NCBI GenBank assembly: GCA_039090855.1 | Contig: CM077011.1 | Coordinates: forward strand, 30,161,001-30,225,000 | Reading direction: 5' to 3' | DNA length: 64,000 bases | Source of the DNA: Macrothele yani | Taxonomy: Eukaryota > Arthropoda > Arachnida > Araneae > Macrothelidae | Shown here: positions 11,808-21,908 of the stretch, one piece after another | Numbering within the stretch: the stretch's first letter is position 1 | How the letters are laid out: every line of letters starts with the position of its first letter | Position numbers and translations under genes: made by a program | Notes under the pieces: generated by a model | Told to the model about the DNA's origin: nothing | The model's input: only the letters and a program-made list of their open reading frames with translations | Databases searched by the model: none

Positions 11808-12043
11808 TTTTTTTTATTATTTTTTTTTTTTTTGATTGGAGGTTTGACGACCACCGTGTGCAACTCAATGAGCTGTAAGCAGTCGCCCGTCCCTAATTTA
11901 GGGTCACTGGTTCCAGGGAAGGCAGATAATCAGTGCCGTAAGACAAACACAACATCTATGCCTCACCGGGATTTGAACCCGGACCCCTTTCGGGCGAATG
12001 ATCAGAAGCCATCTCTTAGACCACTGCGCCACCGGGGCTGCGT
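11808..12043 (-). mobile_element. tRNA-derived SINE, family 1, inside Tc1
   Basis: Minus-strand copy with tRNA-like head (CCCCGGTGGCGCAGTGGTCT), B box GGGTTCAAATCCCGG and an A tail (T-rich run at 11806-11833). The duplicated target is AACCCATT (11800-11807 and 12044-12051). It interrupts the Tc1 transposase right after the first helix-turn-helix helix. Confidence 0.9.
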
Positions 12044-12457
12044 AACCCATTTAGCAGGAGAGTCTGTAACCATAACAGCCGAATTGTTTGGTGTTTGAAG
12101 AACAACAGTCTTCACGGTTATGACTTCGTACACAAAACATGGCAAGACCAGAGCCGCCCTTAGGGGTGTGCGACAGGTGCGGTCGTACAGGGCCCCGCGC
12201 TCACTCTCTAAGAAAAAAAGAAAGAAAATGAGAGAGGGAGAGAGGAGCGAGGGAGCGAATTTCTTATTTTCAATTATTCTAATTTTATATTCTAAACTCC
12301 ATCTCGTTTAATCATTCTTTTTTTTTTTTTAATACCGATTGCTGTATTTATATTTACCCAAATATTGGCAGCAAACTACAGTATTATGCCTAGCGAAACA
12401 TTATGAAGCCATATCTTTCAATGTACACCATGTACTGATAGTTCTATCAAAAAAGTT

Positions 12458-13275
12458 GTGCTACGTGAGTTACTTTCTTCTGATGTTAAAACTGCAGACG
12501 GTGCTTTAAGATACATGAATAAAATTCAGAATCCTTTCCCTAATGCCTTCATCGCCTACAGGATATTACTTACTGTCCCAGTAGCGGTGGAAAGCGTAGA
12601 AAGAAGCTTCTCACGATTGAAGCTGATTGAATCTTATTTAAGATCTGTCATGTCGTAACGTATATTCTATTTTAACTTTTCTTTTGAGTTTCTTTTTCTA
12701 TGTAAAATTGAGTTCGTTCTCTTAGACATTTTCAAACCTTAACCTTATGTCGTTTCCCTCAAACGAGAATGACGTTGAGAACAATCTGAGGTAGGACGTA
12801 CGTGTGCGCTGATAAGAACTGATAAGAACTTTAGATAAAAATGCGATGTAGCTGTTGCTTTGGGGGATTGATGTTATTGATATAGAAATAACAGACGTGC
12901 TGTTCATTGCTGTTACACTGTGATTTGATGTTAAATCGCTGCTATTGTATTGAGTGCTCATTTGAACTGTATTTGGCTAGTGCCAAACTATGAGGGCTGC
13001 GTAAACGATATGCAAGAAGAATAAACTTATCTTAAGCACAATTATTGACTTCTTTCTTGAATGCCTATAGGGGCGTTCTAGTATTACACCAACTTTAGTA
13101 CACATAACGTATTCACCGATGTTAAGGAGTAAGTTCTACAGTTACAGCAGAAAGAAAATTACGTTATAATGTCTCAAGAAAGATTGATGATGTCTTTAGC
13201 AACTTTATCAATTAAACAGGATAAACAAGCAAAATAAATTTTGATGATTTAATAGCTGACTTTGCTGGGATAAAA
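12458..13275 (+). pseudogene. hAT transposase C-terminal dimerisation domain, split by a solo LTR
   Basis: 12478-12657 reads NPFPNAFIAYRILLTVPVAV then ESVERSFSRLKLIESYLRSVM, the conserved C-terminal hAT dimerisation motif (ERSFS.LK..K.YLRS). The next residues of the family (SQERL...LSI) appear only after 513 further bases, at 13170-13240: MSQERLMMSLATLSIKQ, followed by INFDDLIADFAGIKG. The join 'AGATCTGTCATGT / CTCAAGAAAG' reads RSVMSQER, so an LTR was inserted cleanly. The N-terminal BED finger and catalytic part are absent. Confidence 0.85.
12654..13168. mobile_element. solo LTR inserted in the hAT
   Basis: This 515-bp block begins CGTAACGTATATTC and ends TTACGTTATA, consistent with eroded TGTAACG...CGTTACA termini. 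It is flanked by ATGT (12650-12653 and 13169-13172). Removing it rejoins the hAT coding frame exactly. An AATAAA-type signal (AGAATAAACTT) is near 13019. Related sequence occurs at 5396-5660 and at 50942-51330. The parent retrotransposon class cannot be told from the LTR alone. Confidence 0.8.
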
Positions 13276-13972
13276 GGAAGAAAAGCCCAGTTCTTATAAG
13301 GTGAGTTCAATAACGCAAGAACTGTCCCATAATAGGTAGAAATGGAACCATTGTGATTGAAGGACGTATGCTGGTGCGCTTGTTTTATCTACATCATTTA
13401 AGTCATATATAAAATATCAGTAGTACAAATTTTGAAGATGACAGTCCGATTTTTGGTGTAAATGTGACAAGGATGGTAAGTCAAATAATACCAGTATCAG
13501 TAGTGTTCAAAAAATTTAAACGCTGTCTTTCGTTGCTGGTTAATTTTCAAACGTCTTGACTTTTGATTAAACTGTAAAGATAACTGTAATAAACTATGTT
13601 TTAAGTCTAGTGTACGATTTTTGTCTAGTGTATGGGGATGAGGGTTAAAGCAAGGGCCCCGCGGCTGCTAAGGGCGGCTCTGGGCAAGACATCATCGGCA
13701 TAAATGAGCAGTGGGTGGAAACCGAGACTGAATGATTGGAACCGCTTAACACTAACAAGGATTGTGTCCAAACAACACAGAACTACTGAAGCAAAAATGA
13801 TGGAAGAACTCAATGTCCACTTGAAAGACCTTGTTTCCACAAGAATAGTCCTCAGAGAACTTCACGAAGCCAAAATCTATGGAAGAACTACAATTGGAAA
13901 ACCTTTAATCACCGAAATCTATGCTACAATGCAAAAAAGATGGCGTCATGAGCATAAAACCCCGACAGCTGA

Positions 13973-14648
13973 AGACTGGCATGTGATATGGTCCGATGAA
14001 TCCTCATTTATATTATTCCCAGCAGTAGGTCGAGTTTGTACATCGAGAACCCCCAAGGAAGCTTGATGACTGGAAACGTGTGATATGGTCCGATGAGTCC
14101 TCATTTACATTATTCCCAACAGTAGGTCGAGTTTGTATATCGAGAACCCCCAAGGAAGCTTGATGACTGGAAACGTGTGATATGGTCCGATGAGTCCTCA
14201 TTTACATTATTCCCAACAGTAGGTCGAGTTTATGTATGGAGAACCCACAAGGAAGCTTCATGATTGGAAACGTGTGATATGGTCCGACGAGTCCTCATTT
14301 ACATTATTACCAACAGTAGGTCGAGTTTGTATATCGGGAACCCCCAAGGAAGCTTGATGACTGGAAACGTGTGATATGCTCCCATGAATCCTCATTTACA
14401 TTATTCCCAACAGTAGGTCGAGTTTATGTTTGGAGAACCCCCAAGGAAGCTTCATGACCGGAAACGTGTGATATGGTCCGAAGAGTCCTCATTTACATTA
14501 TTAGCAACAGTAGGTTGAGTTTGTATATCGAGAACCCCCAAGGAAGCTTGATGACTGGAAACGTGTGATATGGTCTGATGAGTCCTCATTTACATTATTC
14601 CCAACAGCAGGTCGAGTTTGTATATCGAGAACCCCCAAGGAAGCGTAC
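13973..14648 (+). repeat. 97-bp tandem array, 7 copies, inside the Tc1 transposase
   Basis: The phrase TGACTGGAAACGTGTGATAT recurs with variants, starting at 14067, 14164, 14261, 14358, 14455 and 14552, exactly 97 bp apart. The ancestral first copy at 13973 is 3 bp shorter. Each unit encodes the catalytic segment DWKRVIWSDESSF...FPTVGR...RTPKEA. Because 97 is not a multiple of three, each copy shifts the frame. Two variants mix along the array: one with GTTTGTATATCG, another with GTTTATGTATGG/GTTTATGTTTGG. Confidence 0.93.
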
Positions 14649-15054
14649 AATTCGGAAGGTCTGGTTACATCTGTCAAACATGGTTGTTGATCTGTGATGA
14701 TTTGGGCTGACATATCTATGTATTCGACTGGCTCCATCATTACCTTACGTGGTCGAATTACTGCCAGCGAGTACTTGGACATTCTAGATGATCTAGATGA
14801 TTAGTGGTTAATTTTTTAAAACGATAATGCCATTTTTCAAGATCGTAATGTTCCCATACACACACAGCCAGAACAGTTCAGTCTTGGTTTGAGGTGCACC
14901 AAGATGAACTTCATCATCTGTCCCGTCCAGTACAGTCATTTGACTTTAACTCCAATTCACCCTAAAAGTGTCTTGTTGGTAAAAGCGGCAGAGCCTCATC
15001 ACGACTCGTCGTGGAACGCAAGAACGGTATTCATCCGCGTTAATGTGCTCTTCT

Positions 15055-15152
15055 ATAGGCGATATGTTTTTGTTACACTGCTTGTGAGATGTGTGGGTGT
15101 GTGGGTGGATCTTTCTGATCCACCCACACACCCACACATCTCACAAGCAGTG
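15055..15152. repeat. 36-bp perfect hairpin beside an inverted copy of the Tc1 3' end
   Basis: 15076-15111 and 15117-15152 are perfect 36-bp inverted arms (starting CACTGCTTGTGAGATGTG) with a TTTCT loop. Directly upstream, 15055-15077 (ATAGGCGATATG...) is the exact reverse complement of 15938-15960 near the 3' end of the enclosing Tc1. The Tc1 coding text is interrupted from about 14966 to about 15505 by this block. Confidence 0.9.
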
Positions 15153-15995
15153 GGGATTGTGAGCGGGGATCTGGTGAAAACCTAACTGCTTCCCTTATCG
15201 CTTGTGCCACCTGTTTAAGCAACCAACCCTACGAGTTTCCCCATTTGTCAATTTCTTGCCTATGTGTTAATGTTGGGAGAGGTCTTCATTCAACCCCTTC
15301 CCCCTGCCCGAGTTGTATCCCAAGTGGGCAGAAACAGCCGAAAGTGCGAAGCTCTTGATTCAGCAACTTCTCATAACAAATTTATTTCCAAAAGCACACT
15401 AACTTCTGGAATTTTATTCAGATGGCAATTTTGTGTGATAAACTGCTGAGCAAAGAAAAATGGATTATGAGCAATAATTCCACTAGTTTTCGCTCAAAAT
15501 TCTAGGGACTACTTTTCGTAGTGGAGGTAGATGTTTCGCATCCTACATAGTGGTACACTCTTAGGTTGACTCGAAGTATTGAATACCATCGACCACTGCA
15601 GGTAGTTTTGGAGAATAAAGTGAGATGCTGATTCCCTCCTCCAACATCTCGGAAGCAATTCGGTGATGTTCGGATCGACGAATGTCACAACGTTCCACTG
15701 CAGCCTATTCAAAAGTTGTATCTAAGAAGGCTAGAAGCTGTATTAAAGGCAAATCAATGGTGGTCCAAGACCGTATTATAGCAAGCTATAACGATTCTAA
15801 ATATTTTTCTAAGTTTATTAACTATTTCATAGCAGCCCATTCAGCCCTTGGACTTGATCTGGAAGCTAAAGATAAACAGTAGCTTTTATTTCTTCATCAG
15901 TTGATAAATCTAAAGGCATATTGAGCTGCTGCATTGATGTAACAAAAACATATCGCCTATTTCCCACGTGTTCACATTATTTTGTTCAACCCTTG

Positions 15996-16942
15996 TACAT
16001 TATAACATCGGATGCGCCCAGTTACACCACAGGGCGGGGCTTGATGATGGAAAACGAATAACATCACTGATACGCACAAAATTAGACAAACCTCTGACGG
16101 GCGATTTGACGCAGGAGACACGTACAAATACAGCGAAAAATTGCCTCTGCGTAGAATATTTTGGTATTTTTAGCAACTCACATTTAGAAAAAGCTACTTA
16201 ATCGTGGGATAAAGTAGCTTTTTCTACTTGTAAATATATACTTTACGGTTCTTAAAAATCCAGTTTATTTATTTGTAAGCGGTTTCACTATGAAGAACAC
16301 TGCGTGCATTGTGCATATCAAGTAAGGCGCAGTTTTTCCACTAACATTTACAAACACATTCCGTTTTTCCCTGATTGTTTTTTTTTCTTTTTTTTTTTTT
16401 TTTTGCTTAAAATATGCTTTGAAATTTTTTTCAATGTCTGAAAGGATTCAAACGACGTGCTGTTTACGCTGGAGAATTCGGTGTTATCTATCTTGTTTAT
16501 AATAATCTTGCGTTACACACCTTTGACGAGAGAGAAAGATAGAGAGACAGTCCGTGTTCGAGCCGACTGGAACTTCCTCCTCCAAGCTCCATCTCATGCG
16601 GTCAAGTGCCTTACCTCCAAAAGGTTAATAGCTAAAAATATGAGTACCTCCATCCCCTCTTATTACTCACTTGACAAACAACATCTTGATTGTCAGTCCT
16701 TTACTGTGTTTCATGTGGGCTCGTGAAATACATCAAATGTTTGTAACAATTACCAAAAATGAAATTGAAAAATTAAAATACAGTAAAGGAATTTTTGAGC
16801 CTTAATTAATTAATTAATTTTTAAGACGTTGGTCTTTTTTGAATCAACACATGAATTTTCCATACTTTCCATGAACGTTCGGAAATAAAATCTCAGGTTA
16901 TTTTCGTTGTATCAGCAAATGAATTTTTTTAGGAAATATATA
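15996..16942. other. no gene seen; AT-rich unique sequence
   Basis: Nothing recognisable apart from a T-rich run at 16378-16403, the short palindromic pair AAAGCTACTT...AAGTAGCTTT at 16190-16226, and the A/T-rich repeat TTAATTAATTAATTAATT near 16803. Confidence 0.5.
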
Positions 16943-17931
16943 TCATCATCATCATTGTCAACCATTATCAATCCACTGCTGGACGAAGGTCTCCCCAAGT
17001 TTCCTCCACAACGGTCTGTCTTGTGCCAGTCTCCTCCATGTCACCCCTGCATACTTTCGAATTTCATCCACCCATCTCCTATGTGGTCTTCTTCTGGGTC
17101 TTTTCCTGTCCCTTGGAATCCAATCTAAAATTTCGGCTGTCCATCGATGATCTGTCCTTCGGGCAGTATGTCCAGCCCATTGCCATTTCAGGGATTTAAC
17201 TTTGATCATGATGTCTTCCACTCTTGTCATTTTTCGGATCCACGAGTTCCTCTTCTTATCTCTCCTGGTTACACCAAGCATGCACCTCTCCATGCTACTT
17301 TGAGTTGTCTGCAGCCTTTGTATGTCTCTTTTAGTTAAGGTCCACGTCTCTGCACCATACGTAAGCACTGGAAGGATGCATTGATCAAACACTTTTCTTT
17401 TAAGACATAATGGCATATTGCTCTTGAAAATTATGCTGTATCTTCGAAAAGCTCTCCAGGCAAGTTTTGTACGCCGATTAATTTCTTCATCAACGTGACC
17501 CTCACTTGATATCTGCTGTCCAAGATAAACGTACGTGTCTGTTATCTCCAGCTTTTCTCCATCAATCGATAAATCTTCATTTCTTGTAAAAGCATTGAAC
17601 ATCACTTTTGTCTTCTGAAAGTTCATTTTTAATCCCACTTCTTTACTCTTGTCAGCAAGTTCCTGGATCATACTCTGTAGCTCTGATGGGGTAGTTGCAA
17701 AAATGACTACGTCATCAGCAAAACGAAGGTGGGTTAGATAATCTCCATTAATCTTTATCCCCTTGTTTTCCCAGCTCAGCGACTGAAAAACACCCTCCAA
17801 TGTGGCATTAAAGAGCTTCGGAGATATGGTGTCACCTTGTCTCACTCCCTTTCCAATTTTTACGTGTGTTGTATTTTCAAACAGCCTAATCTTTGCACTT
17901 GCATTTTCATAGATGTTATTAATAATATTCA
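16943..17931 (-). mobile_element. RTE-type LINE, 5'-truncated, (TGA)n tail
   Basis: The 3' end is at 16943 and carries the trinucleotide tail (ATCATCATCATC on the plus strand) typical of RTE elements, instead of poly(A). The 5' end is cut at about 17931. The body is a single reverse-transcriptase frame. Copies of the same family lie at 21909, 51802, 52832 and 61583. Confidence 0.88.
16958..17931 (-). CDS. RTE reverse transcriptase C-terminal portion, frame intact
   Basis: About 324 uninterrupted codons (no start, because of 5' truncation) end at a TGA. Motifs in order: GVRQGDTISPKLFNATLE (RT domain 4), HLRFADDVVIFATTPSEL (catalytic FADD), VGLKMNFQKTKVM, YLGQQISSEGHVDEEINRR, then the thumb/C-terminal region typical of RTE (LPVLTYGAETWTLT, MLGVTRRDKKRN, LKWQWAGHTARR, RPRRRP). 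It encodes the half of the endonuclease-RT that copies element RNA at the target site. The frame is undamaged here, unlike the other four copies, so this is the youngest or best preserved. It cannot be functional alone because the endonuclease and RT fingers are missing. Confidence 0.88.
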
Positions 17932-18440
17932 GGTTTTCTTGTTTATTTGCTTATGAATAATTATAATTCCGTTTTCAAGTTTTTAAATATATAGCCAACT
18001 CTGGCTACGATGAACTCTGTTATAGTGAACATTCGGCTATGGTGAACCTAAATCATCGGTCACGACCCGCAACATCGGAAATGTACATTAAAATTTTCGT
18101 TTATAGTGAACCCTCAAGTTCTATTATAGTGAACCTAAAAAATAAAACTTCAAAGAAACGAATGTACTTGTAACTTATTTCAAAACAAACTTTCTTCTAA
18201 AAACTTGAAAGAATGCGTTGAGAACAATATTAAGGGCCTACTAATCCTTAAGTGCATTAAAGGACAAAAGAAGGATTAAAAACCTCCGCAACATCTAGCT
18301 GTTTTGTTGCGCCAACACCACGTCAATCCTCCAACCCATGGATGTGATTCGGAACTTTAAAGCCTATTACAGAAGGGAAGTAACGCTTCATTTAATCCTA
18401 GACTTTGAATCAAAGCAGAGCATATCAATAAATATTCTGA

Positions 18441-18798
18441 ATGCTGTACGTTTCGGAAACAAAGCGTGGAGGAGTGTGTCAAACGTCACTATTCAGAGCT
18501 GTGTCAGAAGGTCGGGCTGGACGTGTGGCATTCGAAGAGGAGGATGTTGTGCCTCCCAAGGACCTTCTTCAGCATATCGGAGCGAATCCCACTGAAGCTG
18601 AAGATTTTATCGTTGGTGACTGTGATGTTATAACGAATGAAATCCCGTCAGATAAAGCTATTGTCGTGGCTGTGAAAGGCTGTTCCAGCACGGAAGAAAA
18701 CGAGGCTGAAGATGACGAGGACGATAATGAAGAACGTGTTCCAACAGTGAAAGAGGCGTTGAAGAGTGTCAGGACTGTGCTAAAGTTCCTAGAATGTA
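18441..18798 (+). pseudogene. Tigger/jerky-like transposase C-terminal tail
   Basis: The plus-strand frame reads ...EDVVPPKDLLQHIGAN, an acidic stretch (STEENEAEDDEDDNEER), then VPTVKEALKSVRTVLKFLE. The acidic segment followed by '.SVKEAL...LE.V..FLE' is the usual C-terminal end of pogo/Tigger and jerky-type DDE transposases. It is cut by the Tc1 insertion at the TA at 18797-18798. The CENP-B-like DNA-binding and DDE domains are missing. Confidence 0.7.
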
Positions 18799-20006
18799 CA
18801 CTGAAGAGCAATTGAATTATAGATACCTGTCTAGTAACGTGTAGCACCATCTTTCGCCCTGATGACGGAGGCGATTTGTCTCGGCATGGACTCGACAAGA
18901 CACCGGAAGCGTTGGGAAGCCATACGGATCCACGACCCCTGAACAAGCTCCCACAGTTCACGAAGATTTGATGGAGTGAGGTCCGAGCCTCGAACATCTC
19001 TCTCGATGGTATCAAAGATGCGCTCGATGGGACTGAGGTCAGGTGACCTAGCTGGCAAAGGAAGCGAGGTCACGTTGGTGGAGTGTTCATCCAACCATTC
19101 GGATACAATTCGGGAGCGATGGCACGGTGCATTGTCTTGTTGCAGGATGAGGTTCCCAGAAGGATGTTGAAGACGCACAAACGGGAGCAAATGGTCGTCC
19201 AGGATATCCCGGTAACGTTGACCTGTGAGGGACGATGTCACATGTACCAGGGGTCTCATTTCATTTCACGCAACCAGTCCCCAGACGAGAATGCCACCCC
19301 CACCAGCTTGAAGAGTACCCAGCTGGCAAGAAGGATCCATCGCTTCATGTGGTTTGCGCCGTACTCGTAATCTGCCATCCGCATGTACCGACGTGAATCT
19401 CGATTCATCAGTCCAGGCAACATTTTTCCACATGTCAAGGGTCCAGTGGCGATGTTTCTACGTCCATGCTAATCTTTGCACCCTGTGATGTGCGGTCAGT
19501 AGCGGTACCCTCGTGGGACGATGGCTTCTGTACCCCATAGCGAGGAGATGGTTCTGGATGGTGTGGTTGCTTACACGTTTTTGTGCACTAGCGTTAAATT
19601 GCAAAGTGATTTCTTGCATTGTGGCTCGTCTATCCGCTGTTACAATGCGAGCTAGCCGACGATGCCCACGCTCATCCACATGCTGTTGTCCACGGCAGTT
19701 GGCCCTTGCAGGAATGGTTTTACCGGATTCGATGTATTCACGGTGCACCCGTGACACAGTGGCTCGTGAAAATCCCAGTGCCTGCATGACTTCCGAGATG
19801 AAGTGACCTATTCGTTGGGCCCCGACAATTTGCCCACGTTCAAATGCGCTTAGATCCTTCATCTTACCCATACTGCGTCCGACTCTTACTGATTCCAGTC
19901 GCAATCACTCCTTATATTGTCGGATCGCTGCATAAGCCATGTCGTTTCCGTTTACAGCCCACATTTGCATAACACCAGCTGTCTCTAACTCAATTGCTCT
20001 TCAGTG
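18799..20006 (-). mobile_element. Tc1-like element, family 'CACTGAAGAGC', intact ends
   Basis: Both termini are present: CACTGAAGAGCAATTGAATT on the left and its complement at 19991-20006, each flanked by TA (18797-18798, 20007-20008). It is 1208 bp long and inserted in the Tigger element. The transposase lies on the minus strand. Confidence 0.92.
18831..19904 (-). pseudogene. Tc1 transposase, frame-broken
   Basis: The N-terminal 148 codons are open (MGKMKDLSAFERGQIVGAQR... NHTIQNHLLAMGYRSHRP, two helix-turn-helix motifs). The frame then breaks near 19450. Catalytic segments continue in other frames: MNRDSRRYM / DESRF region near 19400, QQDNAPCHRSRIVSEWLD at about 19085-19145, ARSPDLSPIERIFDTIERD at about 19005-19055, and the C-terminal MPRQIASVIRAKDGATRY with a stop. 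All three catalytic blocks survive, but at least two frameshifts inactivate it. Confidence 0.85.
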
Positions 20007-20361
20007 TATGTTAAACGTAGAATAGAGTGTAGCAAAAGCGCATACTCTAGAAAAGGAGATGGGGAAAATATTTATTAAAACTGTTTGCAGCAAGTAGCTG
20101 CACATAACAGACTATCTTCATGTTATTGCAATTAAGGTAATGCAAAATTAAGTTTTGGATATAAATTCAGCTAGGTAGAAGTTTGTTTATTTAATTCAAT
20201 GAATATGCACTACGTACATAAAAAAATATTTTTAGATACATATGTACATATTTTATTTTCTTGCTCACCATTCCACTCAATTCAAGTTAAGGGGAGACAC
20301 TTCGGTTTTTGTGAACCTCGGATATAGTGAACGAAATACGCGAGTCCGCAGAGGTTGACTG

Positions 20362-21908
20362 TACTTCGAATTTCGTTCTTTATTTACCTATCTCACATTA
20401 TTTTTTTTTATTTTCCGCTTGACGCTGGGAAAGAGGTGATATCCTCCTCCTACGCCTGATATTTTTAAATTTGCCCCACAATAATTTGGTGAAGTTGGAG
20501 CCCCTGAGATAAAATTTCATCACGCTCGAATTTTATTAATTTATTTATATGTTTCTGATGAGGACTGCGACTGAGGTAAACGTTAATGCTTAAGAATAGA
20601 AGGCACTGAAAAAAGAAAAAGACGAACAGTGATTTTTTTTACCGGTTAATCCGATGAGAAAAAAACAACAACAATGGATACTGAAACAATTATTTTGTCG
20701 AACAATAAAATACAAAATGAAGAGACAACCAGCGCAAATAATGTGTTAAATATCACACATCGTGAAATATTGTGAGTGTGGTTGGTAAAAACAACTCCGT
20801 TAAGTTTTGCGAATGCGCAATCGTAATTTTCCGGCATATAAAATAAGTGAAATGAACAGCCGAGATTAATGTCCAAATCAGCGTAAAATCTAGAAAGAGC
20901 CTCTTTAAACAGAGAGGAATCGGCGAAGCGAGAGTTTATAAGATTCCAGTCGGAGTTTTGTCTTTGCACTGAGTTGCCGCCGGGAAAGCGCGAAAGCGAA
21001 AAGTTACGCCGACCGAGGGAGGGAAAACATGTTAACGGGGGTCGTCCAGAAGACGAGAGAGAGAAAACAGACTGTTGAACACCGCGGATTTTTGGGGGCC
21101 CGCCCAGCTGTGTCTCTATTTAATGAACTGAAACTTGCAGTTCAATAGACCCGATGTAAATTTTTGGTTGCAGCTGTCCCTCGCTAAATTATTTGCAGAG
21201 GCAGTAACAAAACTGCTTGCCGAGTCGAAAGCTCGATTACGGTAAATGAAATGCGAAATGTGCTTTCTTACTTGAGTTTGGAAACCGTTTTGCCCGACCT
21301 AATGGAAATTTTCCGGCGGCCGATTTCATTAGAACTTTTCACTCGCCGAGATTGAAACTCGCTCTCTCGCTCTCTTTCACAGAAGCGGCAGCCCACCCAC
21401 AACGCCAGAAAGTATGAGTACTCCGTTCCAATTATGTATCAAATGCTGTGTCAAGTTCCGATGTAAAATTGAACGTTCATAAAATAGCACGCTGCGTTGG
21501 CTCCGACGAAAGTAAATTGAGAATAATCTCCTTCTGCACAATTAATCTTGCAGCGTCTCTAAAAGTGTTGATTCCTCAAACAAAACTTCGATAGAATAAA
21601 ATTGAGGCATGCTTTGTTTTTTGTTTTTTTCGGCGGTTGCGTTTCCCATAAAAAGAAAGCATCTACTACAATCTGTTATTTCGTCTGTCAGTCCCTGCAT
21701 ATCTCAGAAATGTTCTAATTGAAAAAATGTCTTAATATAGTGCAACTTCGACTTGACGCTCTACGAGGTGACGATACATACGAAAGATAAAAGCTTTACA
21801 CGGTCTACCTAAAACAAATGCACATCCGGTCATAAAAAGAAAATTCCATAACAGATACGAAAAAATAAAAAATATTGTTAGAGATAATAAGCCATCCTTT
21901 ATTTATTT
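20362..21908. other. non-repetitive stretch, no exon recognised
   Basis: From about 20870 to 21560 the sequence is of mixed composition, lacks transposon motifs and includes local GC-rich segments (around 20945-21120 and 21300-21400). It reads like host intronic or intergenic DNA. A minus-strand frame at 20646-20969 (107 codons) has no recognisable domain and is probably chance. A T-rich run lies at 20400-20415. Confidence 0.4.

Larger units (their letters stand above)
12149..13682 (+). mobile_element. hAT element with perfect 8-bp TSD, inside Tc1
   Basis: The termini are CAGAGCCGCCCTTAG on the left and its complement CTAAGGGCGGCTCTG on the right. GGCAAGAC occurs immediately outside both ends (12141-12148 and 13683-13690), the 8-bp duplication typical of hAT. 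Removing the element restores the Tc1 text GKT. It is 1534 bp long and contains only the C-terminal end of a transposase, plus a solo LTR, so it is internally deleted and non-autonomous. Confidence 0.92.
11767..15880 (+). pseudogene. Tc1 transposase split into pieces by nested elements
   Basis: Pieces in order: the N-terminal helix-turn-helix around 11767-11806 (DLSNF-stop-GGQIVETH); its continuation after the SINE at 12044-12140 (HLAGESVTITAELF... VMTSYTKHGKT); the second HTH and linker at 13691-13970 (RIVSKQHRTTEAK... STRIVLRELHEAKIYGR); WSDESSFILFPAVGR (Asp 1) at 13990-14030, repeated seven times by the tandem array; SEYLDILDD and NDNAIFQDRN (Asp 2 region) at 14770-14850; and the C-terminal IQKLYL...RRLEAVLKAN at 15705-15760. 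It aligns with the transposase of the 45032-46290 element. Many stops are present. Confidence 0.8.
11570..15995 (+). mobile_element. Tc1-like element (family 'CAGGGGTTG') interrupted by nested insertions
   Basis: The left end CAGGGGTTGTACAAAATAAT and the right end ...ATTATTTTGTTCAACCCTTG are inverted repeats of about 29 bp flanked by TA (11568-11569, 15996-15997). A sister copy at 45032-46290 is 1259 bp long. This one is 4426 bp because it holds a SINE, a hAT carrying a solo LTR, a 97-bp tandem array and a roughly 0.5-kb rearranged block with a hairpin (about 14966-15505). The transposase text resumes on the far side of each insertion, which proves the order of events. Confidence 0.88.
17992..20361 (+). 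mobile_element. pogo/Tigger-like element, internally deleted, split by a Tc1
   Basis: The ends are inverted relatives: left TAGCCAACTCTGG..., right (reverse complement) CAGTCAACCTCTGCGG, each with TA outside (17990-17991, 20362-20363). Subterminal repeats of the phrase TTATAGTGAAC occur near both ends (18015-18140; 20310-20335), as in Tigger elements. The Tc1 at 18799-20006 sits inside it. Without that insert only about 1.16 kb remains, holding the transposase C-terminus. Confidence 0.75.

Noticed and set aside
20646..20969. 107-codon minus-strand frame as a host gene
   Set aside because: AT-rich, ends in a low-complexity hydrophobic run, no recognisable family.
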